A DNA stretch of 19,484 nt. Source: Hyphomicrobiales bacterium. Lineage in GTDB: Bacteria > Pseudomonadota > Alphaproteobacteria > Rhizobiales > Aestuariivirgaceae. Positions 7,460 to 14,896 of this stretch are shown piece by piece; the stretch's first letter is position 1, and every line of letters starts with the position of its first letter. The notes under the pieces were generated by a model. It had not been told where the DNA came from, searched no databases, and saw only the letters and a program-made list of their open reading frames with translations. The stretch spans positions 1 to 19,484 of the forward strand of contig JABDJG010000134.1 of NCBI GenBank assembly GCA_013002595.1. Direction: 5' to 3'. Position numbers and translations under genes: made by a program.

Positions 7460-8098
7460 TCACACAAAGCTTGATTTTTCCCTGAGATCGCCACCCTGCC
7501 ACAGGTAGAAAATGACCAATGGCTCATCCGTCATGCGAAACCCGTGGGTCAGCATTGACGGGATATTGATGACATCGCCGGCAGTGCGTCTTTCAGGCCC
7601 TGCTCCTTCACCGAGGCGGAAATCTGCCGATCCCGCCAAAATCACATAAATCTCCTCTGCAGCATGCCGGTGGGCCGGATAGTTGACATTAGCCCCGAAG
7701 ACACCGATGCCTGCCCGCACCCGCTCGCTGATAAACGGTCCACGCTTGCCGACAATCTCGGTATACCCATAATAAGTCAGCATGTCGTCGCCGACAGCCT
7801 TGTCGGCAGACGTGTAACTCTGCTCCCAGTAGCGCGATGCCCGCTCACGTACATAGTGGTCCATGAGCTCCTGTTCGCCAGTTGCCGGTTTGGTGAGCGC
7901 AAGCGCCTCGGCCAACAGGTCCGAAGCCGTCAGATGCACTGGCGCGATACCGGTCCAATCATGCCCCCAATTGGCGACCGCATCGCGAAAGCCGTCCAGC
8001 TTGCTGTCGGGATGTTTTGCAACATAAGCCAGCGTCGCATCCAACAGGCGTTGATCTGCAGCTCTGTCAACTTCAGCGCTCAATGATGTTATCCCCAC
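7460..8098 (-). CDS. cupin of the DMSP-lyase superfamily (DddQ/DddL-like)
   Basis: A 212-residue protein with a helical N-terminal half and a C-terminal cupin (about 125-200). Motif 1 is Y-P-A-H-R-H-A-A-E-E-I-Y and motif 2 is in the G-D-V-I-N-I-P-S-M-L-T-H-G-F segment. The residues H145, E149, Y151 and H185, plus Y140, reproduce the spacing of the DddQ metal site (His, Glu four later, Tyr six later, distal His) and its second tyrosine. DddQ and DddL split dimethylsulfoniopropionate into dimethyl sulfide and acrylate. The superfamily also holds relatives without that activity, so the substrate is a proposal. It sits between lysR and an acyl-CoA-lyase-like gene. The start is a GTG at 8098; a TTG at codon 6 behind GGGGAT is an equal alternative. 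Confidence 0.72.
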   Translation of the reverse strand: MGITSLSAEVDRAADQRLLDATLAYVAKHPDSKLDGFRDAVANWGHDWTGIAPVHLTASDLLAEALALTKPATGEQELMDHYVRERASRYWEQSYTSADKAVGDDMLTYYGYTEIVGKRGPFISERVRAGIGVFGANVNYPAHRHAAEEIYVILAGSADFRLGEGAGPERRTAGDVINIPSMLTHGFRMTDEPLVIFYLWQGGDLREKSSFV

Positions 8099-8182
8099 AG
8101 GCCGCAGGTCATGTAGTGCGGCACGGTTCCCTCCAGATGCCGTGGCAATACCGGCCCTTCATGGATGCCAAACGCTATGCCG

Positions 8183-9163
8183 TCACCTGGCAATCGACAG
8201 TTTTGGCTGGGCGGCATCGACCTGATTTTGCTCGATGATCGCGAGATCTCCCAATATCTGGGCCAGATCGCCGGTCGCTTTCAGTCGCTTCATGATGTCG
8301 ACCAGGGCGCTAGCCATCGGCATCGCCGGTTCACCGTCGGCCCAGATCAGACCGACTTCCTGAGAGACCACCGGCTCTTTCAGTTTCAACATGCGCGTAC
8401 CGGAGTGCAACCCCGGCATCTTGGCGAAGTGGCCAGGAATGATCGTCACCAGCTGTGAAAATTGCACCTGGAACATCAGATGAAGAATGGATTCCGACTC
8501 AATACGCGGCTCCGGCACCGTGCCGACCTTCTCAAAGATCTGATCGACAAACTGGCGCTCGCGCATGGTCGGGCGCAACATTGCAAACGGCAATTCGGCT
8601 GCCTCGCGCCAGGTAATTTCGTCGCGGCCGGCGAACTCGTCGCTATCGGGCACGAGCAGATTGAGACGCTCAGAGAAAATCGGCAGTGTGTTGAACCGGC
8701 CGAGGTCTTCCTGATTGAGATAGGTCAGCCCGACATCGAGGGCAAATTTGCTGAGGCCCAGCTTGGTTTCTTCAATCCCGAGGAACCGGACATCGGCCTT
8801 TACGCCTGGATGGCGCTCGACAAAAAGCGAGATCAGTGACGGCAGCACCGGTGACATCGATGGCATCGCGCCGATCCGGATATAACCCTTTAGGTCGCCT
8901 TTGAGGGTATCGAGTTCATCTTTCATGCCATCGCAATGGGCGATGATACGGCGTGCCCATTTTGCAACCCGTTCTCCCTCACTGGTCAGGCCAAGGAAAC
9001 GCTGGCCACGGCCGCGCAAAAATATGGCAACGCCCAGTTCAAGCTCAAGCTGCTTTATCCCGCTCGACAAACTCGGCTGGGTCACACAGCACCGATCTGC
9101 TGCCCGGCCGAAATGTTTCTCCTCTGCAACGGCGATCAGATATTTGAATTGCCTCAAGAACAT
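8183..9163 (-). CDS. LysR-family transcriptional regulator
   Basis: A 326-residue LTTR. The N-terminal winged helix-turn-helix occupies about residues 1-60 (F-L-R-Q-F-K-Y-L-I-A-V-A, then H-F-G-R-A-A-D-R with T-Q-P-S-L-S-S-G-I-K-Q-L-E). A substrate-binding-like effector domain follows, with a typical R-I-G-A-M-P-S start near residue 95. The start at 9163 is set by GGAGGAG eight bases upstream and by the domain boundary; the frame stays open further but that extension is the antisense of tauE. It is divergent from the TauE/SafE gene, and the gap contains an inverted TATCAAA repeat that is a plausible binding site. It precedes the cupin gene by 84 bases on the same strand and may control both directions. 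Confidence 0.92.
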   Translation of the reverse strand: MFLRQFKYLIAVAEEKHFGRAADRCCVTQPSLSSGIKQLELELGVAIFLRGRGQRFLGLTSEGERVAKWARRIIAHCDGMKDELDTLKGDLKGYIRIGAMPSMSPVLPSLISLFVERHPGVKADVRFLGIEETKLGLSKFALDVGLTYLNQEDLGRFNTLPIFSERLNLLVPDSDEFAGRDEITWREAAELPFAMLRPTMRERQFVDQIFEKVGTVPEPRIESESILHLMFQVQFSQLVTIIPGHFAKMPGLHSGTRMLKLKEPVVSQEVGLIWADGEPAMPMASALVDIMKRLKATGDLAQILGDLAIIEQNQVDAAQPKLSIAR

Positions 9164-9214
9164 CCCGCAACTCCTCCCACACTCGTGCAGCTTTTTTTTA
9201 CTGAGCGTAAAGCG

Positions 9215-9251
9215 TATCAAATTTGTTATTTGATAGATAGTATGTATCAAA
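9215..9251. promoter_or_regulatory. putative LysR-type operator: TATCAAA inverted repeat plus extra half-site
   Basis: TATCAAA (9215-9221), seven bases, then TTTGATA (9229-9235) form a perfect dyad. A third half-site TATCAAA lies at 9245-9251, 30 bases from the first. It is in the divergent lysR-tauE gap (9164-9331). The T-N11-A-like symmetry and position fit an LTTR recognition and activation site pair. The single TATCAAA at 10130-10136 upstream of the panB-like gene may be related. Confidence 0.6.
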
Positions 9252-9331
9252 AGAATCGGAAATATGTGAAGGGAGCTATCCCTTCTTGGCAGGCTGACTC
9301 TTATGCAACACAAAACTGATCGTGAGAGCTC

Positions 9332-10099
9332 GTGCTGGCAGAGCTGATCCTGATTGCATGTCTCGGCCTGGTTGCCGGCCTTTCCATAGGCTGCATCGGT
9401 ATCGGCGGGGTCATCGTCGTTCCGGCGCTGGTCTACATCGGCGGGCTGCCGATCGAGATTGCCATCGCCGCAGCAATGATGGGCTACATTCTGACCGGCC
9501 TGATCGGCACATTCGTGTTTGCTGGCAACAAATCGATCAACTGGCAGATGGCCGGCTGGCTGAGTGCAGCGGCGATGCCAGCGGCCATGTTCGGCGCCTG
9601 GTTGAGCAACAACATTCCGGGTGTCGCGCTGGAAACCATCATCGGCCTTTTGACGATGGTATCGGGTGTCAACACGTTGCTGTCGCGCGAGCACGATGGC
9701 GCGACGGCCGGCACCCTTGGCCGGGGCAAGCTCGTCTCTATCGGCGGGGCGACCGGAGTGCTGTCGGCGATCACCGGCACCGGTGGACCGCTCGTGCTGG
9801 TGCCGGTCATGTTGTGGCTACAGGTGCCGGTGCTCACCGCGATCGGCCTGTCGCAGGCCGTCCAGCTGCCCATTGCCACCCTTGCAACCATTGGTAATTT
9901 TACGTTCGGCTCTCCGGATCTCGCCATCGGGCTCATCCTGGGGGCCGGCCTTGCGATCGGCTCTTATGGCGGTGCGCAGCTGGCCCACAAACTGCCCCGT
10001 CAAGGTCTAAAAAAAATGGTCGCCAGCGTGCTGGTGATCATCGGATTGATCATCATCACGCGCGGGCTGGCCAACCTGTTGGGGCTGAGTTTTACATAG
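9332..10099 (+). CDS. TauE/SafE family membrane exporter
   Basis: A 255-residue polytopic membrane protein that is almost entirely hydrophobic. The two family repeats are visible as G-I-G-G-V-I-V-V-P-A-L near residues 24-34 and T-G-T-G-G-P-L-V-L-V-P-V-M-L about midway, the hallmark of the TauE/SafE (DUF81) fold. Characterised or proposed substrates include sulfite, sulfoacetate and other organosulfur anions. Given the sulfite-producing oxygenase downstream in the window, sulfite export is a reasonable but unproven role. It starts with GTG at 9332 with only a weak ribosome site and is divergent from lysR, with the putative operator between them. No terminator with a T-run follows directly. Confidence 0.85.
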   Translation: MLAELILIACLGLVAGLSIGCIGIGGVIVVPALVYIGGLPIEIAIAAAMMGYILTGLIGTFVFAGNKSINWQMAGWLSAAAMPAAMFGAWLSNNIPGVALETIIGLLTMVSGVNTLLSREHDGATAGTLGRGKLVSIGGATGVLSAITGTGGPLVLVPVMLWLQVPVLTAIGLSQAVQLPIATLATIGNFTFGSPDLAIGLILGAGLAIGSYGGAQLAHKLPRQGLKKMVASVLVIIGLIIITRGLANLLGLSFT

Positions 10100-10425
10100 G
10101 TCAGGATCGATTTCGATTAACGCAGTCAATATCAAACGTGATCAATTTCAATATGTCAGAGGGCGATTCACGACTTAGATTGATTCAATCTTAAACGATC
10201 GCGCTCCAGCTGAACCGATAGATACGGGGAATATTCTAATAGGGAATTCGTATCCGTTTGTTATCATTAAAATTTGTTCCCCCCATTGCTGCATGATAGT
10301 CTTTTAGAAGTACTTTTAGTGCTGCAAGAACATCACAATGCATTCCCCACCCAAAGCTGAATTAGATGAGCCTGGGCGTGAACTCACGGGTGGCTTGTGC
10401 ATGCAAAAATTTCGGGAGGACCAAC
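10100..10425. other. intergenic region upstream of the panB-like gene, with palindrome
   Basis: 326 AT-rich bases lie without a gene. They contain a TATCAAA half-site (10130-10136) and a 15-base palindrome AGATTGA-T-TCAATCT (10177-10191). The palindrome resembles a regulator operator and shares the TTGA/TCAA character of FNR/FixK-like boxes without matching their spacing. The panB-like gene therefore probably has its own regulated promoter. I could not place -35/-10 boxes with confidence. Confidence 0.45.
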
Positions 10426-11331
10426 ATGGCAGATGCCAAACCAAGGCGTAAAGTAACGATCAAAACCCTGCAAAAGAGAATGCGGGACGGCGAAGCCATT
10501 ACACAGCTTGCCGCATATGACTACCGTACCGCCGTCGTGGCAGACCGGCTGGGAATGGACATCCTGTGCGTCTCCGATACCGGCGGCATGATCCTGTTCG
10601 GCCATCAAAGCACCGTCTCGGTCAGTTTCGATGAAGTCATGATGATGGCAAAGGCAATCGACCGCGGCAGCCAGTACGGACTGCGCATGGTCGACATGCC
10701 TTATTGGAGTTTCCATGTGTCGCCAGAACAGGCGGTTGAAAACGCCGGCCGGTTCGTGCATGAGGCCAATGCGGAAGTGATGAAGTGCGAGGGCAACCAG
10801 TATCATGCCCGCAACATCGAAGCGATCGTGCGCGCCGGTATTCCGGTCCAGGGCCACATCGGCATCACGCCGATGCGCATGCCGCAGCTCGGCGGCTTCG
10901 TCGCCCAAGGCAAGACCGCCGACCGGGCCAAGGAAATGATCGATGACGCAATGTCGTTCGTCGATGCCGGCTGTTTCTCAATCCTGTGCGAAGTGACCAC
11001 CCATGAGGTGTGCGAGTATCTTACCGAGAAGCTCGACATCCCTGTCATCAGTCTGGGTGCCGGCAACAAGGCGCACGGCGTGCACATCATTTCATCGGAT
11101 CTGTTCCATCTGTGGGAAGAACATGTGCCGCGCCATTCGCGGATCTACACCGATCTCATCCCGATCATGGAAGACGTCATCACGCGCTATATGGCCGATG
11201 TGAAGAGCCGCGACTATCCAGGTCCAAAGGAAACCGTCTACATGGACGATGCCGAACTGGCCACCTTTGCCAAAGACATGAAGTGGGACAGCAAGCTTGA
11301 AGAGCTGGAGAACAAGAAGGCCGGCAAATAG
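10426..11331 (+). CDS. ketopantoate hydroxymethyltransferase (PanB) family paralogue
   Basis: A 301-residue TIM-barrel protein related to PanB, which transfers a C1 unit from 5,10-methylene-tetrahydrofolate to 2-oxoisovalerate. The catalytic set of E. coli PanB is retained at the aligned positions: metal ligands D51 (V-S-D-T) and D90 (M-V-D-M-P), K120 and E122 (M-K-C-E-G), and general base E189 (L-C-E-V). The surroundings diverge: V-G-D-S-L-G-M becomes V-S-D-T-G-G-M, and about 35 residues are added at the C terminus. It stands alone, without panC, beside sulfonate genes, so a different oxo-acid acceptor or a C1-capture role is possible. The start at 10426 follows GGGAGGA by five bases; an upstream in-frame ATG at 10366 lacks such a site. 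A strong terminator follows. Confidence 0.83.
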   Translation: MADAKPRRKVTIKTLQKRMRDGEAITQLAAYDYRTAVVADRLGMDILCVSDTGGMILFGHQSTVSVSFDEVMMMAKAIDRGSQYGLRMVDMPYWSFHVSPEQAVENAGRFVHEANAEVMKCEGNQYHARNIEAIVRAGIPVQGHIGITPMRMPQLGGFVAQGKTADRAKEMIDDAMSFVDAGCFSILCEVTTHEVCEYLTEKLDIPVISLGAGNKAHGVHIISSDLFHLWEEHVPRHSRIYTDLIPIMEDVITRYMADVKSRDYPGPKETVYMDDAELATFAKDMKWDSKLEELENKKAGK

Positions 11332-11364
11332 ATCGCCTGCCTGTTCCCCGCGATCAAGTAAGAA

Positions 11365-11406
11365 TAAGCCCGGCCGGGTGATTGTTACCGGCCGGGCTTA
11401 GTTTTT
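11365..11406. terminator. Rho-independent terminator, probably bidirectional
   Basis: A perfect 13-bp GC-rich stem TAAGCCCGGCCGG (11365-11377) with CCGGCCGGGCTTA (11388-11400), a 10-nt loop, then GTTTTT on the plus strand. It ends the panB-like gene. On the minus strand the trailing sequence is TTCTTACTT, a weaker T-tract, so it may also end the soxC/cytochrome transcript, whose last gene stops at 11431. Confidence 0.9.
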
Positions 11407-11430
11407 GAGGGTTGGGCTTGTTGCCGGATC

Positions 11431-12003
11431 TTATTGGTAGTTGTGTACGTCCGGCCGGGGATCTGAGATGAAGCCATCCTTGTTCGGCATTTCCACCTTG
11501 GCTAGCGAGTTGGCGTCCATGACGTCGTCCTTGCCGATGATATTGCCCTTGTGAAGGATGTAGGCGGTTACCGCATAGATTTCGTCGTTGGTTAGGGAAC
11601 CGGGCTCATGGAACGGCATTGCCCGTTTCACGTAGTCAAAAACCGTCGATGCATAGGGCCAGTAACTCTCAACCGTCTTTTTAGTCTTTTCGGTGCCGAT
11701 TGAACCACGGCCGCCGATCAACGCAGCACCGCCGGTGCCCTTGACGCCTTGAAGGTCCTCACCGTGACAGGCGACACATTTTTCGCCGTAGACGGCTTCG
11801 CCGGCAGAAGCGCTTCCTGAACCAGCCGGCAGGCCGCGCCCATCAGGCATGGCATCGATGTCAACCGCGGCGATTTCTTCAGCCGTCGGCGTCGTGCCAA
11901 AATCGAAGACCTGGCTCTTCGCCGCAACACCGCTCACACACAAGAGTGCAACGGCAGCACCCAGCAGTTTTGCCCTTGAGTTGTTTCTATCAAATTCGAA
12001 CAT
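11431..12003 (-). CDS. c-type cytochrome, SoxD-like, single haem (electron acceptor of sulfite dehydrogenase)
   Basis: A 190-residue exported cytochrome. The N-terminal hydrophobic stretch (about 12-28) is a signal peptide. One haem site C-V-A-C-H lies at 76-80, and the likely axial methionine is M129 in R-A-M-P-F. The order of blocks (G-S-G...G-E-A-V-Y-G-E-K-C, G-G-R-G-S-I, S-Y-W-P-Y-A-S-T-V-F-D-Y, then Y-A-V-T-A-Y-I-L) matches the first domain of SoxD. Paracoccus-type SoxD has a second haem domain, which is absent here. It lies 69 bases downstream of the soxC-like gene, which fits a periplasmic enzyme-cytochrome pair passing electrons to the respiratory chain. AAGGAAAA upstream supports the ATG at 12003. 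Confidence 0.88.
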   Translation of the reverse strand: MFEFDRNNSRAKLLGAAVALLCVSGVAAKSQVFDFGTTPTAEEIAAVDIDAMPDGRGLPAGSGSASAGEAVYGEKCVACHGEDLQGVKGTGGAALIGGRGSIGTEKTKKTVESYWPYASTVFDYVKRAMPFHEPGSLTNDEIYAVTAYILHKGNIIGKDDVMDANSLAKVEMPNKDGFISDPRPDVHNYQ

Positions 12004-12019
12004 TGTCGTTTTCCTTCCC

Positions 12020-12055
12020 AGCCGGCGGTATCGCTTGGACGGACACCTGCCGGCT
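12020..12055 (-). other. intercistronic hairpin between soxC-like and cytochrome genes
   Basis: AGCCGGC (12020-12026) pairs with GCCGGCT (12049-12055), extendable by three more pairs past one bulged base. It lies in the 69-base gap just upstream of the cytochrome ribosome site. It may tune relative expression of the two subunits. There is no T-run, so it is not a simple terminator. Confidence 0.5.
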
Positions 12056-12072
12056 CATTAAAGATTGGCTGA

Positions 12073-13512
12073 TCAGGTGTACTGGTTGGCGTTGGTGACG
12101 GTGCCGTCGGCGGCAATGCCCCAGGTCTGAATGCCGTTCCAGTGATAGATGTAGCCAAACTTGGGATGCCCATTGGGACCGCGCGCCTCATTGAGCTGGG
12201 CGTTGGTCGGCTGTGAATATCCGGTTTCATCGGTGCACCGGCTCTGGATCATCGCCGGATTGCCGTCCCACACCCACGGGAAACGGAAACGGGTATGGCA
12301 GATCGGCTCGATCGGACCTTGCAGGGAGGCAAGGCTCCAGGTCTTGCCGCCGTCAGTCGATACCTCGACCTTGGCGACACGGCCGCGGCCCGACCAGGCC
12401 AAACCGGAGATCTCGTAATACCCTGGGCCCGGCAGTTTCATCTCTCCGGACGGGAAGGTAATCACCGACTTGGCTTCCATAGTGAAGGAGAACTGGCGCG
12501 CCTTGCCGCCTTTCACCACGTCGGTGTATTTCGAAGTTTCCTCGCGGGTCATGAACGGCTTGTCGCTGATCTCCAGCCGGCGCAACCACTTGATGTGGGT
12601 GTTGCCTTCGAAGCCGGGCAGGAACAGGCGAAGCGGGTAGCCCTGTTCAGGCCGCAGTGCCTCACCATTTTGCGCATAGGCAACCATGGCATCGCCCCAG
12701 GCCTTGTCGAGCGGAACCGAACGGGTCATGACGGCCGCGTCAGCACCTTCGGCAAGGACCCACGCGGCGCCATCCTGGACGCCGACCTCGCGCAGCAACG
12801 TGGACAGGGCAACGCCGGTCCATTCAGATGTGCTGGTCAGACCATGGGTGCCCTGGACCGTTTTCAGGGTCGATTGCTTGACCTCGGTCAGGCCATTGCC
12901 GGAACACTCGATAAAGTGAAAGCGCGATACCGACGGGAACCGCATGATATCGGCCATCGTGTACTTCTTCGGCTTGCCAACCATGCCATGAATGATCAAT
13001 GAGTGATTGGCCGGGTTGATGGTCGGGATGCCGCCGTGGTGGCGCTCGAAATGCAGCCCTGACGGGGTGATCACGCCGTGACCGCTTTCAAGCGGCGTCA
13101 TGGTCCAGGAAGATTCCTTGGTGGCAGTCGGGAACCGCCAGCGCACTTCGTTTTCGAACTGCGAACGCGAGCCATAGCCGCCGTCATCATTGGTCAACCG
13201 GCCCTGCACCTTGGTCGGGTCGGCCGGTACGTCAAATTCCATAGCGCCTGGCGGTGCTGCAGCGTGGGCTGCAATGGGCGCGGCTGCTGCGGCGGCGGCT
13301 CCTGCCATGAAGCCGCGCCTGGTTGTGGATTTGCCCGGGAACATGCCATCCCGGCACTCGCAAACCTCCTCATCTGCCTGGTTTCCAGCAGCCTGACGCG
13401 CGCTCAGCATACGGCGCTCTCCGGCAATCAGAGCTTCAACCTGAGGGCGGATTTGTTCGTCATACTCATCGATGTCCGGATAATCCAGATCGTGGCCAGA
13501 TCGCTTTGTCAT
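12073..13512 (-). CDS. SoxC-like molybdopterin sulfite dehydrogenase, Tat-exported
   Basis: A 479-residue sulfite oxidase-family enzyme. A Tat signal S-T-T-R-R-G-F-M-A-G (RR at 65-66) with an alanine-rich core ending about residue 84 follows an unusually long leader of some 60 residues that contains C51 and C53. The molybdenum domain shows T-P-L-E-S-G-H-G, H-F-E-R-H-H-G-G and F-I-E-C-S-G-N with Mo-ligand C203. The C-terminal dimerisation domain has V-S-T-D-G-G-K-T-W. SoxC-type enzymes oxidise sulfite or bound sulfane sulfur in the periplasm. Following msmABCD, it would convert released sulfite to sulfate. The ATG at 13512 has GGGAGGAAACC upstream; an ATG 13 codons earlier does not. Confidence 0.9.
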   Translation of the reverse strand: MTKRSGHDLDYPDIDEYDEQIRPQVEALIAGERRMLSARQAAGNQADEEVCECRDGMFPGKSTTRRGFMAGAAAAAAAPIAAHAAAPPGAMEFDVPADPTKVQGRLTNDDGGYGSRSQFENEVRWRFPTATKESSWTMTPLESGHGVITPSGLHFERHHGGIPTINPANHSLIIHGMVGKPKKYTMADIMRFPSVSRFHFIECSGNGLTEVKQSTLKTVQGTHGLTSTSEWTGVALSTLLREVGVQDGAAWVLAEGADAAVMTRSVPLDKAWGDAMVAYAQNGEALRPEQGYPLRLFLPGFEGNTHIKWLRRLEISDKPFMTREETSKYTDVVKGGKARQFSFTMEAKSVITFPSGEMKLPGPGYYEISGLAWSGRGRVAKVEVSTDGGKTWSLASLQGPIEPICHTRFRFPWVWDGNPAMIQSRCTDETGYSQPTNAQLNEARGPNGHPKFGYIYHWNGIQTWGIAADGTVTNANQYT

Positions 13513-13832
13513 TTTGGTTTCCTCCCGTTGCGATTGATCACTTTTGGCCATGGGCTATCGGCCGCAAGCCACTTGCAGTCACCGCCAAGTCGCCGTTGGC
13601 GGGTAAATCGGAAAAAGAAACTGTGTTGTCCCGGTCAGGGACTGATCCTACGGGCAGCGGGGAAACCGCACGCTGCCGCCTAATTCGACCGTTAATGGGA
13701 ATTTAGACACAGGCCAAATCCACTGTCGATCCAATGCTGCCTATATTACCAATAGTGCCATCTAATATTTTGCGGCTATTCTGGAATAGGTGCCATTAAC
13801 CCAAAGTCAGATTCGCAAACAAATCAAAGCCG
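13513..13832. other. intergenic region between msmD and soxC-like gene
   Basis: About 320 bases separate two minus-strand genes. I see no gene. Two similar sequences, AATAGTGCCATCTAAT (13751-13766) and AATAGGTGCCATTAAC (13785-13800), are spaced 35 bases apart at the GTGCCA core and lie just downstream of msmD, upstream of the soxC-like gene. A related TAATGGTGCCAGTTA occurs in the msmA upstream region (17512-17526). They may be binding sites for a shared regulator. Confidence 0.4.
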
Positions 13833-14879
13833 CTAGCTGAATTTGTCGTAGCGGATATCGGCGGGCGGCAATTTACCTTCGGCGATAAGAACCCGCAAGG
13901 CCGCGTCCACCATGGGGGGCGGGCCGGCAACATAACCAACCATATTGTCGAATTTTCCGGTCATTGCCCGCGATGCGGCTTCATGAACAAAGCCGGTATC
14001 GAGCTTCAGATTGTCAAAATCAGGATGGGTCGCCAGTCCAGTATCTTCATCCGACAAGGCAACGGTCACGCTAAGATTGGGCCCGGCACACGTGACATAC
14101 TCTGAAAGCTCGGCCATATAAAAACAATCCTTCAACGTGCGCACGCCAAAGAACACGTGACCCTTGTGATCGTTGAAATAGTTCTCCTGGCAGGCGCGTT
14201 CGATGATCGACATCATGCCGGCGATGCCCGAACCGCCGCCAATACAGATGATGTTTTTGGCTTCATCGGGATAAAACGTTGCCGCGCCGAGCGGGCCGAA
14301 CACCTTGAGCGTGGCGCCGGCGACGTCGGTGTCGAACAGCCAGTCGGAGAAGGCGCCGCCGGCAGAGCGCTTGACGACGAAGGTCAGTCTGTCGGTCGCC
14401 TGTTGGAAATTGACCATCGAATAGGCCCGCGGGCCGGTCACGCCCGCGACCGCCAGGGTGACGAACTGGCCAGCATCGAAGCTCATAGGCTGATCGATCA
14501 TCACATCAAACTGCATGACGTCGTGGGTCAGCTTGCGGCAGTTGGCGATCGCGCCGTTACAATGAGCGGGTACGTGGCCCCGGGGAAATGCGCCCAAGAC
14601 ATTCTGCGAGGCGACCCGGATCAGGGCATCAGACGACACCACCGTCTGGCACATCAAACAGTCGCCCTTTTCGCGCTTGAGACGGGCAGCACCAGGGGCC
14701 TCTTGCCAGCCCATCAGCGCATCGCCCTGCATCACCCGGCAGCGGCAGGTGCCGCACGTGCCGGTGGCGCATTCATAAGGCAGGGTTATGCCGTGACGCA
14801 GACCCGCGCTCAGGATCGTCTCACCAGGTGCGCAGTCATATTCGAATTGGCCGCTCTTGGTCTGGAGGGTGATTTTCAT
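13833..14879 (-). CDS. msmD: methanesulfonate monooxygenase reductase component
   Basis: A 348-residue electron-transfer protein with a plant-type [2Fe-2S] ferredoxin at the N terminus (C37, C42, C45 and C77 in the C-x4-C-x2-C...C pattern). A ferredoxin-NADP reductase-like part follows: the FAD-binding R-A-Y-S (151-154) and the NAD-binding loop I-G-G-G-S-G-I-A-G (about 213-221). It takes electrons from NADH and passes them to the Rieske ferredoxin encoded immediately upstream. Similar reductases serve many Rieske and diiron oxygenases, so the specific name rests on the cluster. It starts 17 bases after the ferredoxin gene with no strong ribosome site, suggesting translational coupling. Confidence 0.88.
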   Translation of the reverse strand: MKITLQTKSGQFEYDCAPGETILSAGLRHGITLPYECATGTCGTCRCRVMQGDALMGWQEAPGAARLKREKGDCLMCQTVVSSDALIRVASQNVLGAFPRGHVPAHCNGAIANCRKLTHDVMQFDVMIDQPMSFDAGQFVTLAVAGVTGPRAYSMVNFQQATDRLTFVVKRSAGGAFSDWLFDTDVAGATLKVFGPLGAATFYPDEAKNIICIGGGSGIAGMMSIIERACQENYFNDHKGHVFFGVRTLKDCFYMAELSEYVTCAGPNLSVTVALSDEDTGLATHPDFDNLKLDTGFVHEAASRAMTGKFDNMVGYVAGPPPMVDAALRVLIAEGKLPPADIRYDKFS

Positions 14880-14896
14880 ACGGCCATTCGTGCTTT

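Noticed and set aside
9164..9694. Upstream extension of the LysR frame to about 503 residues
   Set aside because: The LTTR winged helix starts at 9163 behind a strong ribosome site, and the extension is the antisense of tauE with no domain-like composition.
10426..11331. Housekeeping panB of pantothenate biosynthesis
   Set aside because: No panC neighbour, altered ligand loop and extended C terminus favour a paralogue; a canonical copy elsewhere cannot be checked here.
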